Shown piece by piece: positions 16,777 through 25,319 of a stretch of 64,000 nt of DNA (within the stretch, counting starts at the first letter, position 1; each line of letters opens with the position of its first letter). The DNA comes from Rickettsiales bacterium (GTDB lineage: Bacteria; Pseudomonadota; Alphaproteobacteria; Rickettsiales; UBA8987). The stretch covers positions 17,358 to 81,357 of the forward strand of contig JAHDCD010000005.1 in assembly GCA_020630095.1 (NCBI GenBank), written 5' to 3'. The notes under the pieces were generated by a model. The model did no database searches. It had not been told where the DNA came from and saw nothing but the letters and a program-made list of their open reading frames with translations. Both the position numbers and the translations under genes were made by a program.

Positions 16777-17380
16777 TAAACTATTTAAGATTATGTTTAA
16801 TTTATTAAAGAAAAAGAATCCGTATAATTATTTCGATAGGACTGGTTGGAAGAAATCTACATCAGTTAAGAAGGCGGTAGATGCTGAGGGTAATTTTATT
16901 CCTTGGGTGAATTATTCGTATCTTACATTTATTGAGCCGCGCTTGCATGAAGAGTTAAGGGTATTCGAATATGGTTCGGGGGCGTCGTCTATTTATTACG
17001 AGCAACGCGTTGGTGAATATTATGCGGCGGAAGATAATTTAGAATGGCTATTCTGGGTTAAGGAGCGTGTGCAGAATCCTGAGAATATTATACTACCATT
17101 TGGTAAGTATTATGATGCTATAGAAGGTAAAGGTGAGTTTGATATTGTTATTGTAGACTCAAAACAGCGCCATAGATGCGTGTATAAAGCAATTGATCAT
17201 TTAACGGCTGAAGGCGTTATTATTTTAGATGATTCGGAGCGTGTGCGCTACGAGAAGGTGTTTAAGAAAATGGTACAGAATGGCTTTAAGCGCCTTGATT
17301 TCTGCGGTTTATCACCGGTTATCCCAGATTATAAATGTGCTACCATCTTCTATCGTGAGGGCAATTGTTTAGGTATTTAA
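16772..17380 (+). CDS. Putative SAM-dependent methyltransferase
   Basis: A 202-residue cytosolic protein with a Rossmann methyltransferase pattern: motif I-like RVFEYGSGASSIYYEQ near residue 65, a motif II acidic position in VGEYYAAEDN, motif IV-like FDIVIVDSKQR near residue 130 and a strand VIILDDSERVRY near 150. The substrate cannot be inferred. The first ATG (16772) is donated by the end of a palindromic repeat; an ATG at 16793 (MFNLLKKK) could be the older start. Its 3' end overlaps the DUF1460 gene by 16 bases. Confidence 0.7.
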   Translation: MTKLFKIMFNLLKKKNPYNYFDRTGWKKSTSVKKAVDAEGNFIPWVNYSYLTFIEPRLHEELRVFEYGSGASSIYYEQRVGEYYAAEDNLEWLFWVKERVQNPENIILPFGKYYDAIEGKGEFDIVIVDSKQRHRCVYKAIDHLTAEGVIILDDSERVRYEKVFKKMVQNGFKRLDFCGLSPVIPDYKCATIFYREGNCLGI

Positions 17381-18123
17381 ACATTCTTTTATTGGTCTTA
17401 ATGCCTATTTCAGGAATTGCATCGGACGATAATAAGCTACTTAATAATATTAATAAATTTGTAGGCGCGAAATATCAGCTGGGAGCTTTAGGTGAGGGTA
17501 ATAATGGCAAGTATGATAATGACCCGCTATTTAGAGAAGATGCTTTTGATTGTGTAACTTACGTTGAAACCGTTCTGGCGCAAACTTTAGCCTCAGATAA
17601 TGCGCAAGTTTTACCGCTACTTAATAAGATAAGATATAAGGGTGGTAAGGTATCTTATTTTGATAGGAATCATTTCGTTTCGGTAGATTGGGTGCCTAAT
17701 AATGATTGGTTATTTAACGATATTACGGATCAAGTAGTGCGCGATAACAAAATTAGTTATAAGGAATCTAAGGCGGTTATTGATAAAGCTAGCTGGTATA
17801 GGAATCAGGATATTGAAGTTAATTTAGATAAGCAGGTTTCAGTGATTAATTATATTAATGCTTCTGAAATTATTAATGCTCAGAATATTAAATTACCTGA
17901 AGTTTCTATATTGTTAATTCATAGGAAGGATAAGGATTATAAGAATATTATTGGAACGGCATTGCAATATACTCATATGGGATTTGTAGTGAGTGAGAGT
18001 TTTTACCATGCAGGTACTAAGTCAGGCAAGGTTACTAAAGAAAGACTGCAAGATTACTTAATTGATAGAGAGAAAATTTACGGAGAGTTCGGAGTTAGTT
18101 TTTTGAGTCTAAACCCTATCTAG
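17365..18123 (+). CDS. DUF1460 N-acetylmuramoyl-L-alanine amidase-like protein
   Basis: A 252-residue secreted protein of the DUF1460 family, NlpC/P60-like cysteine hydrolases thought to cut peptidoglycan stem peptides or muropeptides. It has a signal peptide (residues 1-19), the likely nucleophile Cys in AFDCVTYVETVLA near residue 65, and a His in QYTHMGFVV near 203. The start is TTG at 17365, inside the end of the methyltransferase-like gene, because the signal peptide begins there. The last 15 bases overlap the convergent waaA. Confidence 0.82.
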   Translation: MFRYLNILLLVLMPISGIASDDNKLLNNINKFVGAKYQLGALGEGNNGKYDNDPLFREDAFDCVTYVETVLAQTLASDNAQVLPLLNKIRYKGGKVSYFDRNHFVSVDWVPNNDWLFNDITDQVVRDNKISYKESKAVIDKASWYRNQDIEVNLDKQVSVINYINASEIINAQNIKLPEVSILLIHRKDKDYKNIIGTALQYTHMGFVVSESFYHAGTKSGKVTKERLQDYLIDREKIYGEFGVSFLSLNPI

Positions 18124-19368
18124 GTAATGCGAGAGGCGGGTGAGAGTTTGGTTAGTTACGCCTTGCTTGGATTGTGCGAAGTCATTAGCGATTTTAATGC
18201 GAGCATCTAGAAGGTCTATATCTTCTAGTAGTCCATCAACATAATTGGCTAATTCTTCGGCGGAATCTACTCTATATAAGCCACCAGCTTCATCTAGTTC
18301 AATGTAAGTGGATAAGAAATTTTCGGTATTTTTGCCGGCTAAAATGGCTGATGTTAAACGTGATGCTTCAAGTGGGTTTTGTCCGCCATGTTCAATTAAT
18401 GATCCTCCCATAAATACAATGTTAGATAGACGATAGAACGAGCCAAGTTCGCCTACTGTATCAACTAAGTAAATATCTGTTTCGGCGGTAATTTCTTCGC
18501 GCTCAGAATGAAGGGCGATTTTATAATCGTGTAGTTCTACTTTAATATCTTGTGCGCGTTCAGGGTGGCGCGGGCAGATAATAGTTAGAACATCTTGTCT
18601 GTTTTCTTTTAAGATTGAATGTGCTTGGGCGATGGTTTCTTCTTCATTATAATGGGTACAAGCGGCCATCCATAATGAGCGGTTACCTATTTGATCAATT
18701 AGTTCAGCAACAATTTCAGGATTAGATGGCAGAGGCTCTGCATCGAATTTTAAATTGCCGATATATTCAACGTTGGTTGCGCCTAATTCTTCAAAACGTT
18801 GTTTGTCAATATCCGACTGAACAAGGGTTAGCTTGAAGTAAGATAACATTTCTTCGGTGAATTTTGGAACTTTCTTAAAGCGTTCGAACGAGTTTCTGCT
18901 CATGCGCGCGTTAACTTGTAACATGGTACAGCCGGTATCATAAGTTAATGTAGTTAAGTTAGGCCATAGTTCGGAATCTATGAATATAGCTACATTTGGC
19001 TTCCAGTGAGCAAGAAATTTGTTTACGCATAGGGTTGCATCTACTGGTGCAAACTGGTGTATAACCTTACGCGGTAAATGCTTTTTTAATAATTCAGATG
19101 AAGTGCGTGTGCCGGTAGTGCATAAAATATTTAATTCAGGATAATTTTCGCGGATTTGCTTAATTAGCGGTATGATAGACATAGATTCACCAATGGATAC
19201 CGCATGAAACCAGATTAAGTTACCCTCAGGGCGTGGCGATGACGCCTTACCAAGGCGTTCTGAAAAACGAACTGGATCTTCCTTACCCTTCTTCTTGCGA
19301 TAATGTAAATATAGTAATATGAAGGGATAAAGAACGAAAGTTAAGACTCTGTAGATTCTTAAAAGCAC
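18109..19368 (-). CDS. waaA: 3-deoxy-D-manno-octulosonic acid transferase
   Basis: Adds Kdo residues to lipid A in the inner membrane (glycosyltransferase family 30). The 419 residues begin with a hydrophobic anchor. The N-domain shows GNLIWFHAVSIGESMSIIPL, with the catalytic Glu, and ILCTTGTRTS. The C-domain shows the nucleotide-sugar site IVFMGGSLIEHGGQNPLEA. Presence of waaA and lptC argues that this bacterium makes LPS, unlike Wolbachia or Ehrlichia. It is divergent from the kinase gene at 19392. Confidence 0.93.
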   Translation of the reverse strand: MLLRIYRVLTFVLYPFILLYLHYRKKKGKEDPVRFSERLGKASSPRPEGNLIWFHAVSIGESMSIIPLIKQIRENYPELNILCTTGTRTSSELLKKHLPRKVIHQFAPVDATLCVNKFLAHWKPNVAIFIDSELWPNLTTLTYDTGCTMLQVNARMSRNSFERFKKVPKFTEEMLSYFKLTLVQSDIDKQRFEELGATNVEYIGNLKFDAEPLPSNPEIVAELIDQIGNRSLWMAACTHYNEEETIAQAHSILKENRQDVLTIICPRHPERAQDIKVELHDYKIALHSEREEITAETDIYLVDTVGELGSFYRLSNIVFMGGSLIEHGGQNPLEASRLTSAILAGKNTENFLSTYIELDEAGGLYRVDSAEELANYVDGLLEDIDLLDARIKIANDFAQSKQGVTNQTLTRLSHYLDRV

Positions 19369-19391
19369 TGTTTAGTTTCTCTACAATTTTT

Positions 19392-20627
19392 ATGAATAAA
19401 GTCATCATAAATTTATTTATTATTACTGTTGTGGTAATTGCGGACGCATTCATAATATCTAGTTTGCTGCATAATTACCTAGAAAAAGAATATTATCATG
19501 TGAAGAATGAAGGCTATGCAGTACTTTTTGATGAGAAGGTGATAGATGGCAATAAAGGCTATTTGCGTAAGCTTCCATGCGATTCTTGTGACGAACAAAT
19601 TTTAGTTCAAACTAAAATAGAACAGTTTGTTAGTAAATATAATTTGGGTGAGGTTAATCTTTATGATGCGTATACGCGCGATAATTTAATTAATGCTTCG
19701 ATTGAATTGGTAGAGTCGGATAGGGAAATTAATTTAACAGATTATATAATTACGATTGAAGGTGATATGCCTAAATTATTGCTTGGTAGGGCTCTGAATA
19801 CTTTTGTGTTTACGTTGTTCGCGTTGCTTTTAACATATGCGATTTATTTCCATATTAATAAATATTCGGCTTCATATTCGCGTATTGCTGCGCGTGAGGA
19901 TGAGGTTAATCTTAAGGCTAAAACTGCTGTTAAGGAAACTGAGTCGAAGTCTATGTTTTTGGCAAATATAAGTCATGAATTGCGGACGCCGCTGAATTCT
20001 ATTATTGGATTTTCTGAGATAATAAAAAGTGATGTTAACGCACAGGAGCAAAATAGAGCGCATGCGAAAGATATTAACGATGCGGGTAATCATTTATTGG
20101 CGCTAATTAATGATATTTTAGATTATTCTAAGTTGGAATCGGGTAAGTTAGAAATTCATAATGAGGAAGTGGATATTACCAAAATTATTCGTAAAACATT
20201 GCGCTTAGTGCAAACTAAAGCTGAGGAAACTAATGTACGTTTAATTCCAGATATTCCAGCGGAACATTATGTTCTTAAGGTTGACCCAAAGCGTATTAGG
20301 CAGGTTATTTTAAATATACTTACTAATGCTATTAAATTTACACCGAATGGTGGCTCTGTTACCTTGATTACATGGGTTTCAAAGCAAGGTGATGAGTTTG
20401 TAATTGAAGTGCAAGACAGTGGAATTGGCATACCTAAAGATAAAATTCCAATGGTTCTGGAGAGTTTTAGTCAGGTTGATAATAAATATACTCGCCAGAA
20501 GGAGGGTACTGGTTTAGGGTTACCTATCTCTAAGAAATTAGTGGAACAAATGGGTGGTAGGTTAAATATTGAGAGTGACGAGGGACAGGGTACTGCTGTT
20601 CAAATTATTATGCCTTATAAGGCTTAA
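19392..20627 (+). CDS. PleC/DivJ-like sensor histidine kinase
   Basis: A 411-residue membrane kinase: a membrane segment at about 5-27, a periplasmic stretch of about 110 residues with a CxxC pair (LPCDSCDEQ), a second membrane segment near 140-158, then a HisKA box with the phospho-His near residue 195 in LANISHELRTPLNSIIGFSE, and an ATPase domain (NILTNAIKFTP, QDSGIGIP, GTGLGLPISK). The HisKA sequence is very close to PleC/DivJ, the kinases that act on DivK. With divK and cckA at 6-8.5 kb it may supply the DivK kinase or phosphatase. Which of the two is undecided. tmk starts four bases after its stop. Confidence 0.85.
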   Translation: MNKVIINLFIITVVVIADAFIISSLLHNYLEKEYYHVKNEGYAVLFDEKVIDGNKGYLRKLPCDSCDEQILVQTKIEQFVSKYNLGEVNLYDAYTRDNLINASIELVESDREINLTDYIITIEGDMPKLLLGRALNTFVFTLFALLLTYAIYFHINKYSASYSRIAAREDEVNLKAKTAVKETESKSMFLANISHELRTPLNSIIGFSEIIKSDVNAQEQNRAHAKDINDAGNHLLALINDILDYSKLESGKLEIHNEEVDITKIIRKTLRLVQTKAEETNVRLIPDIPAEHYVLKVDPKRIRQVILNILTNAIKFTPNGGSVTLITWVSKQGDEFVIEVQDSGIGIPKDKIPMVLESFSQVDNKYTRQKEGTGLGLPISKKLVEQMGGRLNIESDEGQGTAVQIIMPYKA

Positions 20628-20630
20628 GTT

Positions 20631-21245
20631 ATGACAGGGAAATTTATTACATTTGAAGGAGGAGATGGGTCTGGTAAGTCTACGCAGATAAACCTTCTTT
20701 CACGTTATTTAAATGCGCGTGGTATTCCTTATATTGTTACTCGTGAGCCGGGTGGTACTAAGGGCGGTGATATTATCCGTAATGCAATTTTGAAGAAGGA
20801 TGCTTATTCGTGGAATGCGTACTCGGAAATTCTACTTTTTGCGGCATCTAGAAATGAGAATGTTGAACATATAATTAAGCCTGCGTTAAATGCTGGGCGC
20901 TGGGTGTTATGTGATAGGTACATTGATTCTACGCGTGCTTACCAAGGTTATGGGCTGGGTTATGATATGGAGTTAATTGAGCTGGTTAATTCTAAGTTTC
21001 CTAAGCCAGATGTTACGGCACTTTTTGATATTGAAGTTGAGAAGGCGTTGGCTAGGTCTAATGCTAGGCTTGAGCTAGAAAGTTCGGATGAAAGTAGATA
21101 TGAAACTAAAGCGATTGAGTTTCATAAAACTTTGCGTAATGGCTTTTTAGAAATCGCTAAGGCAGACCCTGAGCGTATGAAGATTATCAATGCAGATGAA
21201 ACTGTTGATAATGTATTTTCTCAAGTAATTGATGCAATTATTTAA
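20631..21245 (+). CDS. tmk: Thymidylate kinase
   Basis: Makes dTDP from dTMP. The 204 residues include the P-loop FEGGDGSGKST at 8-18, the DR/Y motif in WVLCDRYIDSTRAYQGYG, and TREPGGTKGG, all standard. Length is typical. It is coupled to the upstream kinase gene with a three-base gap and is convergent with the coiled-coil gene at 21256. No holB follows, although tmk-holB is the common order in alphaproteobacteria. Confidence 0.95.
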   Translation: MTGKFITFEGGDGSGKSTQINLLSRYLNARGIPYIVTREPGGTKGGDIIRNAILKKDAYSWNAYSEILLFAASRNENVEHIIKPALNAGRWVLCDRYIDSTRAYQGYGLGYDMELIELVNSKFPKPDVTALFDIEVEKALARSNARLELESSDESRYETKAIEFHKTLRNGFLEIAKADPERMKIINADETVDNVFSQVIDAII

Positions 21246-21255
21246 TGGTTGATTG

Positions 21256-22707
21256 CTAGAAGCCGCCACCAGTACGGAATCCGCCGGATGATCTACTACC
21301 ACCGAAGCCACCACCGCGAGGGAATGAGAATCCGCCGCCCATTCTACTTCTTGTATTACCGCCCCAATTCATACCACGGCGAGGCGAGTAGTTTGTGCGC
21401 CTAAACATATCGTCAATTTTATTATAAGGATTATAATGTAATGGCCTGATTCTATCCATAAATAGGCCAGATGTAAGCGCGCCAGTAGCTAGGTTGCTGA
21501 TTAGTAGGTTAATCATGTTCTTATCCTTAAATGCGGATGAGAAATTAGCATAACCCTTAGAATTAAACTGGCTTAGCGCTTCGGACAGGTTCTTATCGGC
21601 CTTGGTTTGTGAGTCTATTTGTTGCTGATAATTTGAGATATTGCGTTGTTGTGTATCTATTTGATTGCGTAGATCCTTTAACTCAATAACTAGTAAATCG
21701 TCTTCATTGGTTTGAGTTCTAAAGGCATCATCTCTTAGAATGCGTAAAGTTTGATTATCGTAATTCTCAGCTAGAAGTTGGATTGCCTTTAAATAAGATG
21801 AATCTTTATTGATGCTGAAATTATTAATTTCTTCTAGTAAGGCATCATTATCGGCATCTAATTTCTCTAATTTTTCTTGTAGCTTTATTAGAGAATCTTG
21901 TTTCTTTTGAAGTTCGGTTTGTAATTTATCTACGCCGTCCTTTTTAAGCGCTGTAGTTTCAATATCAGTTAGCTCAGCCTTTAATTTAGTATAGGTTTTT
22001 TCTAAATCTTTTAGATGCTCTTCAAGTTGTTTCGGCAGGGTTGAGAGTACTCTGTAATTGGCCATATTTGAGCCGTAATCTATAACGCGCGCAACCCAGT
22101 TATCTAGAATATGGACTATGTTATTTGCTTCATAATCTTTTGTATCATACCCCTTGTTCCATAGATACATGAAGGTTTTATCATTCTCGTAATCTACTGC
22201 CTTTTCGGTATAGTCGGCAGTTGCAACTTCAATTTTATTTTCAGCGGTGAAATATAAGTCTTCTGCTTCTTTAGTGTTTTTAAGTAGATCTTTATATGCT
22301 TTGCCCTTTAGTAATTCTTTTAAGGTTGCGGTTTCTGCTTCTTCGACTTTTAAGGCAAATTTCTCTAAGTCTATAGATTCCTTAGCTATCTGGTCAGATA
22401 AAGAATCACGCTTTTGATAGGCGGTTTTTAATTTCTTATTATGGCTTTCTAATTCTTTATCACGTTGCTTAAGTAACTTTAAAGAGTATTTTTCAGATTC
22501 TTTTAGCGAGCCTTTAAAATTTTTATCATTTAGAATATCGGCGCGTTGTTCAGCCAGAATATTATAAATCTCAAACTCGCGTTCAACTGCTTGGGTTAGG
22601 CTTTCGTTAGCTGATCTTAAGGATTCTTGAAGAGTTAAGCTGTTTTTTTCAACTTGCCTTGAGGCATTGTTGAACATTGTTAATATTTGTGGGCCGTGAA
22701 CTACCAT
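21256..22707 (-). CDS. Coiled-coil protein with glycine-rich tail (third gene of TelA-like module)
   Basis: A 483-residue protein that I do not recognise. Residues about 10-390 are almost continuous heptad-rich, charged coiled coil. A hydrophobic stretch (NLLISNLATGALTSGLF) lies near 405-425. The last ~35 residues are a Gly/Arg/Ser/Phe tail with GGG repeats, reminiscent of the tails of TPM/YgcG-type proteins. It has no signal peptide. Its ATG lies inside the last codons of the DUF6384-like gene (7-base overlap), so the two are translationally coupled. A scaffold or membrane-associated partner of the upstream proteins is the simplest guess. Confidence 0.8.
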   Translation of the reverse strand: MVVHGPQILTMFNNASRQVEKNSLTLQESLRSANESLTQAVEREFEIYNILAEQRADILNDKNFKGSLKESEKYSLKLLKQRDKELESHNKKLKTAYQKRDSLSDQIAKESIDLEKFALKVEEAETATLKELLKGKAYKDLLKNTKEAEDLYFTAENKIEVATADYTEKAVDYENDKTFMYLWNKGYDTKDYEANNIVHILDNWVARVIDYGSNMANYRVLSTLPKQLEEHLKDLEKTYTKLKAELTDIETTALKKDGVDKLQTELQKKQDSLIKLQEKLEKLDADNDALLEEINNFSINKDSSYLKAIQLLAENYDNQTLRILRDDAFRTQTNEDDLLVIELKDLRNQIDTQQRNISNYQQQIDSQTKADKNLSEALSQFNSKGYANFSSAFKDKNMINLLISNLATGALTSGLFMDRIRPLHYNPYNKIDDMFRRTNYSPRRGMNWGGNTRSRMGGGFSFPRGGGFGGSRSSGGFRTGGGF

Positions 22708-23435
22708 TTTGTAATTATTCCCCCTAATGTGCCATCAATATATATTATATCTTCTTGAGATTTCTTCTCACCAAGGATGTTATTTTGGATAATACCATCG
22801 TCCTTCTTATCAGCTCCGATAGAGTTAAATAGCTCCTCTGAAACGCGAACTGCAAATTTATCAGTTTTCTCTGACTCGTTAGTTTCTTCATTAATAACGT
22901 AGATATCTTGCGTTTTGCCGAGTGCATTAATTGGTTCAACAATTATATAGTAATTTTTAGCATTAGGGTTTGAATCTGGTATGCGCCAAATGCCTGAACG
23001 TTCACCATGTTCAGAATAAATTCTTAATTTATAAGATTGTTCATTCTGTATGGTTTGAACTTCATCAGCCGTTGGTTGTTTGATAAATATGTTATAAATT
23101 AGCAGAAGAGCAATAAATGCTATTAGTGCATAAAGTATATATTTACCCCATGTGCCACGGGTAACATAGGCCTTAGCAATCTTCGCGGAGAAAGAGTTTT
23201 TAGGCTCTTTATATTTGAACCTATCTTCACGAAGGGCGGTTACACCATCTTTTAATACATCGTCAGATACTTCTAATCCTTGAGAGGTATAGATAGATTT
23301 TAAACGCTCTATTAACTTGGTATCCTGCTCTTGGGTATTAAGTTCACGCTTTATAATATTGCTACGGTGGCGGAGAGTATCCACCACGTCCATAGCAACC
23401 ATTACATCGGTAAGCTTTTGTTTTGGCTTAGCCAT
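22701..23435 (-). CDS. DUF6384-like membrane protein
   Basis: A 244-residue protein from the ATG at 23435. The N-terminus (KLTDVMVAMDVVDTLRHR, then LKSIYTSQGLEVSDDVLKDG) matches what I recall of DUF6384, a family encoded beside TelA-like proteins. One membrane segment lies at about 110-130 (YILYALIAFIALLLIYNIFI), followed by a domain of about 110 residues outside the helix. The open frame extends to 23672 but overlaps the upstream gene by 173 bases, and the 79 extra residues have no family character, so the later start is chosen. Confidence 0.75.
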   Translation of the reverse strand: MAKPKQKLTDVMVAMDVVDTLRHRSNIIKRELNTQEQDTKLIERLKSIYTSQGLEVSDDVLKDGVTALREDRFKYKEPKNSFSAKIAKAYVTRGTWGKYILYALIAFIALLLIYNIFIKQPTADEVQTIQNEQSYKLRIYSEHGERSGIWRIPDSNPNAKNYYIIVEPINALGKTQDIYVINEETNESEKTDKFAVRVSEELFNSIGADKKDDGIIQNNILGEKKSQEDIIYIDGTLGGIITKW

Positions 23436-23499
23436 ACTTTTAATTGTTGGTCGCACGGGCATGGAAAACCGGTTCCCACTTTTCCTGCCCTTTGCTCCG

Positions 23500-24684
23500 T
23501 TAAGCAGCGATCTTGTTAACTTGTGTAGTTGAGCCCGCACGTTCAGCAAGTTTAGCCATACGTTGCTTGCCATCTTCAACAACGTCGTGAATTTCTTCAG
23601 CGTTCTTAGTTGAGGCAACTCGAGCTTCTTTGATGATATCAGTTGAGCGTTCTTGGTATGCAATAATTGCATCTACAAGCTTTTTAACTGATGCTGCGCG
23701 GATAGTTGGGCCGTAACCTGCTTTAAGCGCTTCTTCTTGAACTTTACCACCAATTTCAGCCAGTGTTTCAAGTGATTTTTCAACACCTTCTTTCATGCGG
23801 TTAAGCGTTTGAGTTGATTCATGAAGGCCATGTAAGCCAGTGAATGAAGCTGAAAGTGCAGTAAGTACAGTTTCGTTAGTTGAGAAGAAAGAAACTGACT
23901 GTGCATATACGCGTTGCTTAGCAGAGGTTGTTTGGTTTAAACGCGCCATAACTACTTCAGATGTATTGTAACCAACAGTTAGGTTATCAGATAAATCCTT
24001 AGCGATTTGATAACGACCATCTTCATCTTGAAGTTCACGTAATTTTTCATCGCGAGTGAGTTCAAGTTTTGAGCGTTCAACTGCCTCTTCACCTGCGTAG
24101 GCCGCTAATGAGTCTGCCGCAGTTTCTAGAGCACCTTGTGCTTTAGCTACTCTGTTTTCAGCTGTTTTTAATACCTCTAGAGCTAGAATTTCAGCTTGCT
24201 TTAATGCGCCGCGGAAATCGCGATAAGCATCTAAAACTGTGTGCTCGCGGTTAATTTGGTCTTGTGTGTCGTTAGCTACTTCTAGGTAGGTTTCTTTGAT
24301 TTTATCGAAACGTTTAGAAATGTCGCCACGAGTTACTTTCATCCATAAGTTGCTTGCGCGCTCTAGTGTTGAAAGTTCACCATCTTCAACTTGATCTACC
24401 ATGTTTTTTGCATCGTTGCGGATAGAGTCGAAATTATTGGCGATATCTTCATAACGACTGCCGTATTTCATTTCTTTAACTTGTTCACGAACTACTTCGT
24501 TGAATAAAGATGCTTGAGATAATGCGCGAGCGATAACTGGTACACGCTCTTCATCTACAATTTGAATGCGTTGTATTAATGCAGTGATGGGCGCTTCTTC
24601 TACAGCGGCCTCATCAGTGATAATTCCCATTTCTTTTAACTTGCCAAGAGCTTGGTCAAGATACTTCATAACTGTTTGTTTCAT
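23500..24684 (-). CDS. TelA-like coiled-coil protein
   Basis: A 394-residue all-helical cytosolic protein. Segments such as YGSRYEDIANNFDSIRNDAK, TLERASNLWMKVTRG and the C-terminal helix LVDAIIAYQERSTDIIKEAR recall the TelA/KlaA toxic-anion-resistance family, but the similarity is distant and I am not certain. It is the first gene of a three-gene operon with DUF6384 and a coiled-coil protein. The 5' leader holds a 16-bp perfect inverted repeat (24700-24737) just before a weak AGAGAG ribosome binding site, which points to regulated expression. TelA-like proteins often occur in stress or envelope clusters; the role here is unknown. Confidence 0.7.
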   Translation of the reverse strand: MKQTVMKYLDQALGKLKEMGIITDEAAVEEAPITALIQRIQIVDEERVPVIARALSQASLFNEVVREQVKEMKYGSRYEDIANNFDSIRNDAKNMVDQVEDGELSTLERASNLWMKVTRGDISKRFDKIKETYLEVANDTQDQINREHTVLDAYRDFRGALKQAEILALEVLKTAENRVAKAQGALETAADSLAAYAGEEAVERSKLELTRDEKLRELQDEDGRYQIAKDLSDNLTVGYNTSEVVMARLNQTTSAKQRVYAQSVSFFSTNETVLTALSASFTGLHGLHESTQTLNRMKEGVEKSLETLAEIGGKVQEEALKAGYGPTIRAASVKKLVDAIIAYQERSTDIIKEARVASTKNAEEIHDVVEDGKQRMAKLAERAGSTTQVNKIAA

Positions 24685-24699
24685 TATTTTCTCTCTTTT

Positions 24700-24737
24700 G
24701 TTAAGATTATATAATTTGTTAATTATATAATCTTAAC
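24700..24737. promoter_or_regulatory. 16-bp perfect inverted repeat upstream of TelA-like gene
   Basis: GTTAAGATTATATAAT at 24700-24715 is mirrored by ATTATATAATCTTAAC at 24722-24737 with a 6-base loop. It lies 15 bases from the ATG of the TelA-like gene. It may be an operator for a dimeric regulator or a leader hairpin that masks translation. Confidence 0.6.
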
Positions 24738-24761
24738 TATACACTGCGCATCCGCGCGTGC

Positions 24762-24783
24762 AAAACTAGCTCAAGCTAGTTTT
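24762..24783 (-). terminator. Intrinsic terminator after doxX
   Basis: AAAACTAGC and GCTAGTTTT form a 9-bp perfect stem with a TCAA loop. On the minus strand it follows the doxX stop and ends in TTTT, as expected for a terminator separating the leuC-doxX operon from the TelA-like operon. Confidence 0.65.
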
Positions 24784-24784
24784 G

Positions 24785-24808
24785 GTAATTTGTAGAAATG
24801 CAAATTAC
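24785..24808. terminator. Second hairpin after doxX
   Basis: GTAATTTG and CAAATTAC form an 8-bp perfect stem with an 8-base loop, between doxX and the terminator at 24762. The two hairpins together may act as a double terminator or 3' stabiliser. Confidence 0.4.
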
Positions 24809-24877
24809 TCTCCTAAAGTTGAAGTAATACAATCAGCTTAAAAATACAAAGATGCAAGTAAAAATGGCGTGAAAACC

Positions 24878-25294
24878 TTACTTATCATTGATTGCAAGTG
24901 CGCCAGCAGAGCCGCCGAATATGTAAGCTAATGAAGTTAGGGTAATAAATGCTGAATATTCCCATCCGCCGTTAGTTATGCTCCAGCCCGCAGGGAAGTG
25001 AACTAGAATTGCACCGAATAGAATTGGTAATAATAAAGTTGTTACAGTTCTAGAGAATAGTCCGATTAGAATTAGCAAACCACCTAGGCCTTCGGCAATA
25101 ATAATTGGCCATGCAAGTTCAGATGGTAATGTGATGTTTATAAACGGAAGAGTTGTTCCTGCTAAGTAAGTTTCGAATCCAGCTACTGTGAATACAGAAT
25201 ATTTTAAGTAGGCGTGAGCCATAAACATTGCACCTAATGCAATTCTTAAAAGTAGCGGAGATAATTCTGAATTTTTTCTTAGCATATTTTTCAT
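24878..25294 (-). CDS. DoxX-family membrane protein
   Basis: A 138-residue inner-membrane protein with four hydrophobic helices, matching DoxX: LLLRIALGAMFMAHAYLKY at the start, IIIAEGLGGLLILIGLFSR in the middle and TLLLPILFGAILVHFPAGW after. DoxX-like proteins have been linked to thiol and redox balance at the membrane. It is the last gene of a minus-strand group with leuC, 25 bases after the leuC stop. Confidence 0.88.
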   Translation of the reverse strand: MKNMLRKNSELSPLLLRIALGAMFMAHAYLKYSVFTVAGFETYLAGTTLPFINITLPSELAWPIIIAEGLGGLLILIGLFSRTVTTLLLPILFGAILVHFPAGWSITNGGWEYSAFITLTSLAYIFGGSAGALAINDK

Positions 25295-25319
25295 TTAATG
25301 GGTTAGAAAAAAATGTCAA

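Noticed and set aside
23436..23672. 79-residue N-terminal extension of the DUF6384-like gene
   Set aside because: It overlaps 173 bases of the TelA-like gene and has no family character; a start at 23435 fits the known N-terminus.
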